NCBI RefSeq assembly: GCF_003626695.1 | Contig: NZ_RBAH01000015.1 | Span: forward strand, 1 to 64,000 | Source of the DNA: Paenibacillus ginsengarvi | GTDB lineage: Bacteria; Bacillota; Bacilli; Paenibacillales; NBRC-103111 | DNA length: 64,000 bases | Direction: 5' to 3' | Part shown: piece after piece, positions 50,965-59,454 of the stretch | Position numbering within the stretch: the stretch's first letter is position 1 | Layout of the letters: every line of letters begins with the position of its first letter | Made by a program: the position numbers and the translations under genes | The notes under the pieces: model-generated | The model's input: the letters and a program-made list of their open reading frames with translations, nothing else | Databases searched by the model: none | What the model was told of the DNA's origin: nothing

Positions 50965-51933
50965 TTGAAGGTTACCGCTAAAGAGAAACAGTATATTTTT
51001 GAAGACCGCCGGCCGTTTGCGAGCTGCCATGCCTCGTCGCTGGTTGTTCTGGAGAAGGAAGATCTGCTTGCGGTCTGGTTCGGGGGCACGAAGGAAGGGG
51101 CTAACGATGTTGCAATCTGGAGCTCCAGACGCACCCGGGGCGAATGGAGCGAGCCGAGGAAAGTTGCGTATAAGGAAGGACTTCCCCATTGGAACCCGGT
51201 ACTGTTCCGAACGAAGGACGGACATCTGCAGCTCTATTACAAAGTCGGCCACACGATTCCCCACTGGAGTACGATGGTTGCGACTTCGCTGGATGGGGGA
51301 GCAAGTTGGTCAACGCCGCATCCTTTAGTTGAAGGCGATGTAGGCGGTCGTGGGCCGGTACGCAGCAAGCCGATCTATGTAAGCAGCGGCAAGCTGCTAG
51401 CCCCAGCTTCGGTCGAAACGTTGCAGCAGTGGGATGCGTTCGTCGATATTTCCGACGACGATGGCATTACGTGGACGAGAAGCGCGAATGTGCCAGTCGA
51501 TCACCGCGGTTTTCCCGGAAAAGGGATCATTCAGCCGACGCTATGGGAATCGCCGGAAGGGGTGCATATGCTGCTGCGCAGCACGGCGGGAGCGATATAC
51601 CGGAGCGACTCCCGGGATCAAGGCGTTACCTGGTCGGCGGCTTATCGGACGACACTTCCAAATAATAACAGCGGCATCGATCTGGCGCAGACGGAAAGCG
51701 GCGTACTGGCGCTCGTCTACAATCCGGTCGGCACCGACAAAGGGCCAAGAACGCCGCTCGTCGTCCGTTTATCTGCCAGTAACGGCGAGACTTGGGACCA
51801 TGAGCTTGTTTTGGAGTCGGAGCCCGGCGAGTATTCTTATCCGGCCATTATTGCCGAACAAAACCGTCTCTATATAACGTACACGTGGAATCGGGTTAGG
51901 ATCGTTTGCTGGAGCCTGACGCTGGAAACGTAA
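50965..51933 (+). CDS. Sialidase-fold (BNR/Asp-box) protein
   Basis: A 322-residue beta-propeller of the sialidase/neuraminidase superfamily. Asp-box repeats are seen at SLDGGASWS, SDDDGITW, SRDQGVTW and SNGETW. There is no signal peptide or membrane helix, so it probably acts in the cytoplasm. The motif FGGTKEGANDVAIWSSR near the N-terminus is a typical glycan-binding blade of relatives that process rhamnosides or sialoside-like sugars. The family is broad and the reaction cannot be fixed. TTG 50965 with GGAAGGG some distance upstream. It is the first gene of an operon with two solute-binding lipoproteins and a Tat-exported beta-helix protein. Confidence 0.85.
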   Translation: MKVTAKEKQYIFEDRRPFASCHASSLVVLEKEDLLAVWFGGTKEGANDVAIWSSRRTRGEWSEPRKVAYKEGLPHWNPVLFRTKDGHLQLYYKVGHTIPHWSTMVATSLDGGASWSTPHPLVEGDVGGRGPVRSKPIYVSSGKLLAPASVETLQQWDAFVDISDDDGITWTRSANVPVDHRGFPGKGIIQPTLWESPEGVHMLLRSTAGAIYRSDSRDQGVTWSAAYRTTLPNNNSGIDLAQTESGVLALVYNPVGTDKGPRTPLVVRLSASNGETWDHELVLESEPGEYSYPAIIAEQNRLYITYTWNRVRIVCWSLTLET

Positions 51934-51975
51934 ATTTGCACGATTATACAACTTGATGATGCGGGGGAGAAAGAG

Positions 51976-53325
51976 ATGCAGAGTAGAAGAGTGGCGGTCG
52001 TATGTGCCGGATTATGCGCGCTGCTGATAAGCGCGGGCTGCGGGGGAGGCGGCGAATCGCCAGCGAAAAAAGGGGCGGACGGGTCCGTGGGCGCAGAGCG
52101 GACGGAAACGGGCAAATCGGCGGCGGTCGATACGACGCCGGTTACGCTGACTTTGTTCCCGTCTGTCGGGATCGAAGACAAGGATATGAACAACTTGATC
52201 ATCCAGCCTGTCCGCAAAAAGTATCCGCATATTACGATCGAAATGATTAAGCCGGGTAAAGGAACGATGATCCAGGACTTGGTCACGGCCGGTCAGCCGC
52301 CGGATTTGCTGTATACATGGAATGGCGGCCTGCCGACTTTCCAGGCTTTCGATCTGTTGTACGACATCGCCCCGCTAACGCAGAAGGCGGGGATCGACTT
52401 GTCCCGGTTCGAACCGGTTGTACTCGACGCCATCAAGGTGCTGTCGGCCAAAGGCGAGTTGTATGCGCTTCCTTTTGCCGTGAATTTTAATGCGCTCTAC
52501 TACAATAAAGACATATTCGACAAGTTCGGCGTAGCCTATCCGAAGGACGGTTTGACGTGGGAGGATACGCTGGAGCTGGCCAAAAAATTGTCGCGCAGCG
52601 ACGGGGGCGTCCAGTACCGGGGACTCGATCCGGAAGCGGTATCCCGGTTGTCCAAGCCGTTCGGACTTACTTATGTCGATTACAAATCGGAGAAGGCGGC
52701 GATCAACAAGGAAGAATGGAAGCGGGTTTACGAACTGGCGCGCAGCATTTATGCGATCCCCGGCAACCAGCCGGCGTCGTTTTTAAACGCGAATGCGAAG
52801 CCTGCTTTCCTCAAGGACAAAAATTTGGCGATGCTGGCGACGATCAATTTGTTCAATCTCGCTTTGGAAGAAGCAACGAAGGAAGGATTGAACTGGGACG
52901 TGGCCCAGTATCCGAGCAATAAGGATAAACCGAATGTGTACGGGCATGTCGATGCCAATGTGATCGCCATAACGAAAACAAGCAAATACAAAGAGGCGGC
53001 GATGCAAGTGCTTGAGGTCGTTACGTCAGACGAGGTTCAACTGCTCTCTGCCAAAACGACGGCGAGATTATCCTCCTTGAAAAATCCGGAAATGAAAAAA
53101 CAATTGGGGGCCGATCTGCCTTTCTTGAAAGGAAAACGGCTGGAGTCGATTTTCAAAAGCGCGCCCGTTCCGGCGCCGGCTTACTCGCAGTTTGAAGACA
53201 GCACGACCAATCAGATCGTGCTGAAAAGCTTCGAGGACTATTTTAACGGCAAAGATCTGAACTCCTCGCTGAGAGAGGCGGAGGAGAAAATGAACAAGCA
53301 TATCGGGGAGAGCAAAACAAAATAA
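51976..53325 (+). CDS. Solute-binding lipoprotein, first of tandem pair
   Basis: A 449-residue lipoprotein: signal VAVVCAGLCALLISAGCGG (lipobox ISAGC, cysteine at about 22), then a family 1 SBP with LYYNKDIFDKFGVAYPKDGL as signature. It is close in sequence to the next gene over its whole length (shared YNKDIFxKFGVAYPKDG and QYRGLxPxxVxR). There is no permease in the window. Start ATG 51976 follows GCGGGGGAG. Binding of a glycan fragment is expected, from family. Confidence 0.9.
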   Translation: MQSRRVAVVCAGLCALLISAGCGGGGESPAKKGADGSVGAERTETGKSAAVDTTPVTLTLFPSVGIEDKDMNNLIIQPVRKKYPHITIEMIKPGKGTMIQDLVTAGQPPDLLYTWNGGLPTFQAFDLLYDIAPLTQKAGIDLSRFEPVVLDAIKVLSAKGELYALPFAVNFNALYYNKDIFDKFGVAYPKDGLTWEDTLELAKKLSRSDGGVQYRGLDPEAVSRLSKPFGLTYVDYKSEKAAINKEEWKRVYELARSIYAIPGNQPASFLNANAKPAFLKDKNLAMLATINLFNLALEEATKEGLNWDVAQYPSNKDKPNVYGHVDANVIAITKTSKYKEAAMQVLEVVTSDEVQLLSAKTTARLSSLKNPEMKKQLGADLPFLKGKRLESIFKSAPVPAPAYSQFEDSTTNQIVLKSFEDYFNGKDLNSSLREAEEKMNKHIGESKTK

Positions 53326-53347
53326 AATAAAAAAGGGGATCAACACA

Positions 53348-54706
53348 ATGGTCAAAAACACGATTGCTGTATCCAGCGCCATGCTTGTTTTGTTTGGAGC
53401 GCTGCTAGCCGGCTGCGGCGGAAGTGGGGGAAAGACGGGCGGGAACGAGTCCGGGGGGAAAGGGGCTTCCGTACCTGGCGATAAGGCAGCGACATCCGTT
53501 CAGCCTGTCAATAACGAGCCGGTCACGATTACGTTTGGCTACCGGTCGGGGTACTTTACCGAGCAGGAAATTCAGGAGTACATTATTGAACCGCTCAAGA
53601 AGACGCATCCGCATATTACCGTTAAGCCGCTGTTTATCGATAACAAAACGGTGACGCTGCCAAACTTGATCGCGGCGAAGGAAGTTCCGGACATCATTAC
53701 GACGAACTCGCTCACGCTGCAAGATTTCAAGCAGATGGATCTGCAGTTCGATATGACCGAGCTGATCAAAAACCAGAAGATCGATCTGAGCAAGTTCAAG
53801 CCCGATGCGCTCGATTCGCTCAAAATCACGAACCAGACGGACTATCTCGTCGGATTTCCGTATACGGTGCAATTCAACGCGCTTTATTACAACAAAGACA
53901 TTTTCAATAAATTCGGCGTCGCTTATCCGAAGGACGGTATGACCTGGGCGGAAGTAGCGGAGCTGGCGAAAAAGCTGACGAGGGTATCGGATAATGTGCA
54001 GTATCGCGGCTTGGAGCCCGACTCCGTGTTCCGGCCCGCCTCGCAGCTGGAGCTGCCGCTGATTGACCCGACGACCTACAAATCGATTGCGAATACCGAT
54101 CAGTGGAAGCGCGTATTCCAGATGGTTAGGGACATCTATGAAATTCCCGGCAACTCGGATATTAAGTCGCTCGGCAACGGCATCAAGGATTTCAACCAAA
54201 CGCAGACGATTGCGATGATCGCGGGCTTGAACTGGCTGAGCTTTATGAACGACGACAAAATAAAGGCAACCTTTACGAACTGGGATATGGCCTCTTACCC
54301 GGTGTTTCCGGAGAAACCCGGAATCGGGACGCAAATCGACATTCATCTGATGCTGCTGAGCAAAACGAGCAAAAATAAGGAAGCCGCCTTGCAGGTGATG
54401 AGCCAGATGTTCTCCGAAGAATCCCAGCTGGCTATGGTGCGAAATGGGAAAGGAGCGGTGCTCAAAGATAAAAAGTTCGAGGAGGAGTTCGGCAAAAACC
54501 TCGATATTTTAAAAGGCAAAAACGTGCAGGCGATATTCAAAACGAAGCCGGCGAAGCCTTTCCCGCCGACCGAGTTCGCCAGCAGAGCGTTAAACGACGT
54601 AACGAATCTGATGGGCAAAATCATCAAGGAGCAATTGGATCTGAATACGGCTTTGCGTCAATTCGACGAAGAGCAGACCAAAAAGTATGCCGAAGCGCGC
54701 CGCTAA
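53348..54706 (+). CDS. Solute-binding lipoprotein, second of tandem pair
   Basis: A 452-residue lipoprotein: signal AVSSAMLVLFGALLAGCGG (lipobox LAGC, cysteine at about residue 23) and the signature YNKDIFNKFGVAYPKDGMTW. It is a tandem paralog of the previous gene, separated by only 22 bp, and its mid-region VFRPASQLELPLIDPTTYKS differs, so ligand specificity may differ. The paired genes are in one operon. ATG 53348 follows AAAAGGGGA. The permease is missing here also. Confidence 0.9.
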   Translation: MVKNTIAVSSAMLVLFGALLAGCGGSGGKTGGNESGGKGASVPGDKAATSVQPVNNEPVTITFGYRSGYFTEQEIQEYIIEPLKKTHPHITVKPLFIDNKTVTLPNLIAAKEVPDIITTNSLTLQDFKQMDLQFDMTELIKNQKIDLSKFKPDALDSLKITNQTDYLVGFPYTVQFNALYYNKDIFNKFGVAYPKDGMTWAEVAELAKKLTRVSDNVQYRGLEPDSVFRPASQLELPLIDPTTYKSIANTDQWKRVFQMVRDIYEIPGNSDIKSLGNGIKDFNQTQTIAMIAGLNWLSFMNDDKIKATFTNWDMASYPVFPEKPGIGTQIDIHLMLLSKTSKNKEAALQVMSQMFSEESQLAMVRNGKGAVLKDKKFEEEFGKNLDILKGKNVQAIFKTKPAKPFPPTEFASRALNDVTNLMGKIIKEQLDLNTALRQFDEEQTKKYAEARR

Positions 54707-54757
54707 AGCAACGTTATAGTACGGAATCATCGAACAAATCGAAGGAGTGATTCGAAG

Positions 54758-57031
54758 ATGACGGAAAAAAACGATAACCAGATTTCGGAGCAGATGGGTG
54801 ACAGCGGTTCCGCCAAGCCACTGAGCCGAAGAAAGGTGCTTGCGGGCGTTGGCCTTGCGGGTGCGGCTATCGTATCCGCGGAGCTGCTTCGGCTCGGATC
54901 GTCAGCCAGCGCAGCGCCGTCGGTTCACGGGGCGGTTTACGGCAGCGGGAACGCAAGCGGTCTTCGGGCGGAGCTGGCGGATCAATCGGACGCCGAGAAG
55001 GGAGCCGCGCTCGTCGGTTATTCCGGGAGAACGGTGGCCGACAAGCTCGGAGAGATCGTCAGCGCGGGCGATCGGCAGGGAGACACGCAGCTTGCCGCAG
55101 ATTCGGCCGGAGGCAAAGTTTATTTGGTGCCGCAGGAGTCGAATATCGTCATTCAGGTACCGGCGCAATATCCGGATCTGAATGCGGCGCTTCGCGCGAT
55201 CGAAAGCTGGATCATTCCGGCTAGCGCCACGGTTCGCATCCAGCTAGCCGCAGGACAGCACGTCATGCCCGGCGCTACGCGGATCAGCCACCCTTATGCC
55301 GAGCAGATTCAGATCAAGGGAGCCGACATTAATCTGACCGCTAAGGCGACGGCGCAAGTTAACGTAACCGGCGCTGCGGGCGAATATTTCGTCTCGCTGG
55401 CGGTTACCACGGCGGCTGGGCTAGCGGCTGGGGATTGGGTCATGATCCGCAAAACCGCAGGCTCAGGCAATCATTATGCGCATGTCGGGTTTTGGGAAGT
55501 GACGGGGATAACCGGCAGCCAGATTACGGTGCGCAACCGTCACCGTCAGTCCGCGTTTCCGACGAATACGCTGACATCGGCGGAGATTAACAAGGTCGGC
55601 ACGATATTGAAGTATAACGGGACGGACGGCATCGTCGTGCGCGGCGCCAGTGTCGGCCTACTTGAGGATGTCGGCATCGTCGGCAATATGTACGACTATT
55701 GGAACCCGGCGAACGTGACGGGAACGGAGAAAGGCACGCACGGCATCTATGTCGGCTCCAATACGATCATTAACGGCGCGGCTGCTCCCGGAGGCGAGAA
55801 CCCGCTTGGCATCTCCGGCGGTTCCATCTCCCTGGGCGAGTTCGTGTGCGTCAGCCAGTTCGATCAGCAAGGCTTGTGCATCGCAGGCGGCTCCGGCATA
55901 TACGGGAAATCTGTCGTATCTACCGGGAATGGCCGGAGGGGATTCTACGTCGGCACGTCCAGCGCAATAGAGATCAAGTTCTGCATCGCTGCGGGAAATT
56001 ATTTGGATGGCGTCATCGCGGATTACGGCGGATGTTTTAATACGAGCGGCGCGATTTTCTCCGGCAACCGGCAGGACGGCGGGTTTGCTTTCAACGGTGG
56101 ATCGTTGATCGCCCCGAATACGGTGGCGGCGGGAAATGCGGTCAACGGCTTCGAGGCGAGAGCAGGTGCGCAGATCAGCGTGGACGGAGCCACTGCGATC
56201 TATAACGGCTATAACGGCATTAATGGAGAGTACGGGGGAAGAATCTCCTGCACAAGCGCGGTCTCGACCTTTAATGCGCGGGACGGTCTGGCGCTCGCCT
56301 TCGGGGCTGTGGCAAGAGCGACGAACGTGAACTCCAGCAGCAATACCCGTTATGGTGTGTATTGCGATGGCGGCTCAACCGCAGTCGTATCCGGAGCGAC
56401 GACAACGGCAAATGCAGCGGCGGATCGTCTGGCCAAGCAGATGTCCGTCATTCAGGACGGAGCGGCCTATACGCCCGGGACGATCGACGGCATATCTCGC
56501 CAAACGTTCAGAAACGGAACGGCGTATGTCGACGAGACGATTACAAGCGGAGGCGATCTGGCGCTATCGTTTAACGGGACTTTGCAATTTCTGTTCAAAA
56601 GCGGCGGAACGTTCCAACCGGCCCGGGACGGCACGCAGGACATCGGCACATCGGCCAACCGGTTTCGCGATATTTATGCGGCGAACGGGTTGATTCAAAC
56701 GTCCGACGAGAGACTAAAGCATCATATCGACGAGTCCGATCTGGGGTTAGCGTTCGTAGCGAAGCTAAAGCCGGTCAAATATGAAAGGGTCGACGATCAA
56801 AGCGGGCGAGTCCATTACGGCTTGCTGGCGCAGGATGTGGAGCGGCTGCTTCAGGAGCAGGGCATGGCGGATCACGAGTTTGCCGCCTTGAATCGTCCTT
56901 CAAGTCCGGGCGACGGGGCGAAAGCTGCCGGCGAAGCGGCCTACGGTTTGCGTTATACCGAATTTATTGCGCCTCTTATCAAGGCCGTGCAGGAGCTTGC
57001 CGCACGTGTTCATGCTCTGGAAGCGCATTAA
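54758..57031 (+). CDS. Tat-exported beta-helix protein with peptidase S74 chaperone domain
   Basis: A 757-residue protein in three parts. Residues 20-55 are a twin-arginine signal, LSRRKVLAGVGLAGAAIV, with R24-R25. About 140-560 is a right-handed parallel beta-helix with pectate-lyase-like repeats rich in Gly, Asn and Ser (GGSGIYGKSVVSTGNGRRG, GGCFNTSGAIFSGNRQDG). About 600-757 is an intramolecular chaperone with the S74 motif TSDERLKHHI: S649 and K654 keep the spacing of the Ser/Lys dyad of phage endosialidase tail spikes. S74 domains fold a trimer and then cut themselves off before the serine. The two functions, Tat export of folded protein and self-trimerising, fit each other. ATG 54758 follows GAAGGAG. 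Confidence 0.9.
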   Translation: MTEKNDNQISEQMGDSGSAKPLSRRKVLAGVGLAGAAIVSAELLRLGSSASAAPSVHGAVYGSGNASGLRAELADQSDAEKGAALVGYSGRTVADKLGEIVSAGDRQGDTQLAADSAGGKVYLVPQESNIVIQVPAQYPDLNAALRAIESWIIPASATVRIQLAAGQHVMPGATRISHPYAEQIQIKGADINLTAKATAQVNVTGAAGEYFVSLAVTTAAGLAAGDWVMIRKTAGSGNHYAHVGFWEVTGITGSQITVRNRHRQSAFPTNTLTSAEINKVGTILKYNGTDGIVVRGASVGLLEDVGIVGNMYDYWNPANVTGTEKGTHGIYVGSNTIINGAAAPGGENPLGISGGSISLGEFVCVSQFDQQGLCIAGGSGIYGKSVVSTGNGRRGFYVGTSSAIEIKFCIAAGNYLDGVIADYGGCFNTSGAIFSGNRQDGGFAFNGGSLIAPNTVAAGNAVNGFEARAGAQISVDGATAIYNGYNGINGEYGGRISCTSAVSTFNARDGLALAFGAVARATNVNSSSNTRYGVYCDGGSTAVVSGATTTANAAADRLAKQMSVIQDGAAYTPGTIDGISRQTFRNGTAYVDETITSGGDLALSFNGTLQFLFKSGGTFQPARDGTQDIGTSANRFRDIYAANGLIQTSDERLKHHIDESDLGLAFVAKLKPVKYERVDDQSGRVHYGLLAQDVERLLQEQGMADHEFAALNRPSSPGDGAKAAGEAAYGLRYTEFIAPLIKAVQELAARVHALEAH

Positions 57032-57067
57032 GCCGCTTTAACGGAATTTTATCTTAAAGTTTCCCTT

Positions 57068-57090
57068 GGCGCCGGATTCGGCGCCTTTTT
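57068..57090 (+). terminator. Rho-independent terminator of the S74 operon
   Basis: GGCGCC and GGCGCC with a six-base loop (GGATTC) are followed by TTTTT. Confidence 0.85.
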
Positions 57091-57131
57091 GCTGCAATCC
57101 GTTCGATTTATCGACTACTGATTACCTTTTA

Positions 57132-57160
57132 TTGACGGTGCTAAGACAAGGGCGTATGAT
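57132..57160 (+). promoter_or_regulatory. Promoter of the SGNH hydrolase gene
   Basis: TTGACG, a 17-base spacer and TATGAT, 80 bases upstream of the start codon. Confidence 0.7.
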
Positions 57161-57239
57161 TCGGAGAGGAAGGATGTATTCGACCCCGAGCCGGTTGCTC
57201 GCGAATACAAGAATCAAGAAGATAAGGTGGGTATAAACG

Positions 57240-57902
57240 ATGAAGCTAGCTGCATTCGGAGATAGCATTACGGCAGGGCAATATTTGCAGGAAAGCGACA
57301 CGTATTTGCACCTGTTGTCGGCCCGATTCGGACTCGAGCCGATTAATGCGGGCGTACCCGGCAATACGATCGGGCAAGGACTGGCGAGGTTCGAGCAGGA
57401 TGTGCTAGCCAAACGGCCGGATATTTGCATCGTCGCGTTCGGCATGAACGATCATGTGAATACGGCGCCGGAGCAAGCGAAAACGCCGCTTGCGGAATTT
57501 CGCGCGAAGCTTGCGTCAGTCGTGGAAAGGCTGCGAGCCGAAGGGATCGCTCCGCTGCTCTGTACGATTAGTCCGATTATCGAGGGCGACAGGGAGGCGT
57601 ATTACTATAACCGCCACCCCGAGGAGTGGTATCGCAATCCGGATGGTGCGCAGGCGTGGATCGATATGTACAGCGAGCAAATTCGCGACGTAGCCGCCGC
57701 ATACGAAGTGCCGCTTGCCGATATCTCGCTGCGCTGGCAGCGGTATGTCGACGAAGGCGGCAGTTTGCGCGACGCGCTGCGGACGACGGAGAACAGCGGC
57801 GTGGCCGACGGCGTTCATCCGACCGCCGAGGGGCAGCGATTGTTCGCCGAATGCATCGGCGAAGTGCTGGCGAGCCGTTTTCCGGTGCAGGAAATGCGCT
57901 GA
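57240..57902 (+). CDS. SGNH/GDSL hydrolase
   Basis: A 220-residue SGNH esterase. Block I: FGDSITAG with nucleophile S9. Block II: NAGVPGNT. Block III: FGMNDHVN. Block V: ADGVHPTAEG with catalytic Asp and His. There is no signal peptide, so it is cytoplasmic and probably removes acetyl or other acyl groups from imported sugars. It sits downstream of the sugar-binding operon behind its own promoter. ATG 57240 follows AAGGTGGG. Confidence 0.9.
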   Translation: MKLAAFGDSITAGQYLQESDTYLHLLSARFGLEPINAGVPGNTIGQGLARFEQDVLAKRPDICIVAFGMNDHVNTAPEQAKTPLAEFRAKLASVVERLRAEGIAPLLCTISPIIEGDREAYYYNRHPEEWYRNPDGAQAWIDMYSEQIRDVAAAYEVPLADISLRWQRYVDEGGSLRDALRTTENSGVADGVHPTAEGQRLFAECIGEVLASRFPVQEMR

Positions 57903-58031
57903 GTCCGCAGCCCCCCGCGTGAGGCGATATGCGGAATTGCGGGGTGGATTGAACCGTTTGCCGCCGTTTGCCGTCCATATCGATATAGCCCAATTATGGG
58001 ATAAGATGGGATGAGGTGGTGAGGGACAGAG

Positions 58032-58451
58032 ATGGCGACGATCGTTTTACATAAGCCGAGCCAGATCAAATATTTGCTTCTGGGCACCGGTTACGGCGTT
58101 TACCGGTCACGCCTTCCCGGCGTTATCGGAGGCTCGTTATTTCCGCAAACGGATGAAGGGGAAATTCCGGTAGCCGCCGTTTGCGACCGCAGCGGCAACA
58201 TGCTATGGCTGCTGACAGAGGAACTGCTCGTTCTGGAAGTGGACGGGAAGCCGGTCGAAACCTGGTTCGGCCCGGAATCGGCGCAGGCTCTAGAGTCGGC
58301 AGAGTACGGTTTCGTTCAGCTCGAGTATGAGCTGTGTCCCGGCTGCGGCAGTAGGGTGGCGTCCAGCGCGAATAAGTGCCCTTCGTGCGGGCTCGCGCTT
58401 ATTGTCGAGGAAACGGATACGGAAGATGGAACAAGGAGGGATGGCGAATGA
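58032..58451 (+). CDS. Uncharacterised protein with C-terminal zinc ribbon
   Basis: A 139-residue protein of unknown function. The N-terminal two-thirds (IKYLLLGTGYGVYRSRLPGV ... MLWLLTEELLVLEVDGKP) has no motif I can name. The C-terminal part has two CXXC knuckles, CPGCGSRV and CPSCGLAL, which form a zinc ribbon, then an acidic tail. The stop overlaps the start of the glyoxalase-type gene by four bases, so the two products are probably made together. ATG 58032 is near GGACAGAG. Confidence 0.75.
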   Translation: MATIVLHKPSQIKYLLLGTGYGVYRSRLPGVIGGSLFPQTDEGEIPVAAVCDRSGNMLWLLTEELLVLEVDGKPVETWFGPESAQALESAEYGFVQLEYELCPGCGSRVASSANKCPSCGLALIVEETDTEDGTRRDGE

Positions 58452-58837
58452 CGAAGCAGAACGGGATCGAGATGAATCGGGTCGTTCCGATTTTGCGCAT
58501 GTTCGATGTGGCGCTTACGAAACAGTTTTATATCGATTTTCTCGGCTTCAGCCTTGATTGGGAGCATCGGTTCGAGGACGGGTTTCCGCTTTATATGCAA
58601 GTGTCTTACGGTGACTGCAGGCTGCATTTGTCCGAGCATTTCGGAGACGCTTCTCCCGGTTCGGCCGTACGGATCGAAGTCGAGGGCATCGCCGCGTTTC
58701 ATGCCAAGCTTCACGAGCGGCCGTACAAATACGCCCGTCCGGGTTTGGAAAAAAAACCGTGGGATTCGACGGAGGTATCCGTTCAAGACCCTTCAGGCAA
58801 CCGGCTTCATTTCTTCGAGTCGGATAAGGAAGAGTAA
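58448..58837 (+). CDS. Glyoxalase/bleomycin-resistance superfamily protein
   Basis: A 129-residue VOC-fold protein: VVPILRMFDVALTKQFYIDF at the start, LGFSLDWEHRF, YMQVSYGDCRLHLSEHFGD in the middle and VQDPSGNRLHFFE at the end. Metal ligands in this family are His and Glu; H61-type (HLSEH) and E-type (FFE) candidates are present. Role could be antibiotic binding or a detoxification reaction. ATG 58448 overlaps the previous stop and has AAGGAGGG at a good distance. A longer upstream frame is out of register with the real start. Confidence 0.85.
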   Translation: MTKQNGIEMNRVVPILRMFDVALTKQFYIDFLGFSLDWEHRFEDGFPLYMQVSYGDCRLHLSEHFGDASPGSAVRIEVEGIAAFHAKLHERPYKYARPGLEKKPWDSTEVSVQDPSGNRLHFFESDKEE

Positions 58838-58948
58838 GGCGCGTACTAAAGGGGGCGGATTTTGGAAGCCCTGGGTAACCCCTAAAAAGTTGCGGAAAAA
58901 GCGGGCGATTCTTTCGGTTAGATTACTTCGACCTGAATAGTCATGGCA

Positions 58949-58997
58949 AAAAGACGCCTCCATCCCCACGTTTACAGTGGTTTTGGAAGCGTCTTTG
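58949..58997. repeat. Long imperfect hairpin in the 58.8-59.4 kb gap
   Basis: AAAGACGCCTCCATCCCCAC pairs with GTGGTTTTGGAAGCGTCTTT with four mismatches and a 7-base loop. It could be a terminator, the end of a mobile element, or both; the orientation is not clear. Confidence 0.5.
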
Positions 58998-59365
58998 CCT
59001 ATCGTTTGAGATGGTTTCGTTTGCGCTCCCCTTTGGGGACAGTCTCTTTATCGGTCTATTCGGTTTTGGAGGGGAATGGTACTGCGACGACTTCACCAGC
59101 GGACATCGGTGAAAGGAGGGAGTTGGTTTAAATAAAAGCTTTTGAGGCGTGTTATCCTACCTGTACTTGGGCTGTGCGCAGGCATAGCAGTCTTTTGAGC
59201 CACTTATTTCGTGACAAAATCGCTGTTGGAGCCAGGTGCGCGGGGTATAAGAGGCCCAAAAGCACTCTATTTTTCCAAAAACACCAGTTTCCAGGTGGAT
59301 AGAAGTCTCAAAAGGCTTCTATTTATTTGTAAACTACCTGCCTATGACGGTGGGCGGGACAACGC

Positions 59366-59416
59366 AAAAAGGCCGGACAGAAAACGTTACGTTTTCCCGC
59401 CCAGCCTTTTTATTTT
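59366..59416. terminator. Bidirectional terminator before the SPFH gene end
   Basis: AAAAAGGCCGGACAG and CGCCCAGCCTTTTT form an A/T-flanked stem, so it functions in both directions. It closes the minus-strand prohibitin-like gene. Confidence 0.75.
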
Positions 59417-59454
59417 GGGGGCTATTGGACAGTCCCTTTTCCGTATTCGCAGCT

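Larger units (their letters stand above)
58838..59454. other. 0.6-kb gap without assignable gene
   Basis: No frame in this stretch resembles a known protein. It contains a hairpin at 58949-58997 and a terminator at 59366-59416. Four loosely similar TTTTGAG or CTCAAAA motifs lie at about 59134, 59193, 59238 and 59309. A short plus-strand tail after 58837 (WVTPKKLRKKRAILSV) hints at decayed coding sequence. It may be remains of a mobile element or a structured non-coding RNA. Neither is demonstrable here. Confidence 0.35.

Noticed and set aside
54758..57031. Prophage remnant indicated by the S74 domain
   Set aside because: No phage structural, lysis, integrase or replication genes lie nearby, and the protein has its own export signal and operon with lipoproteins.
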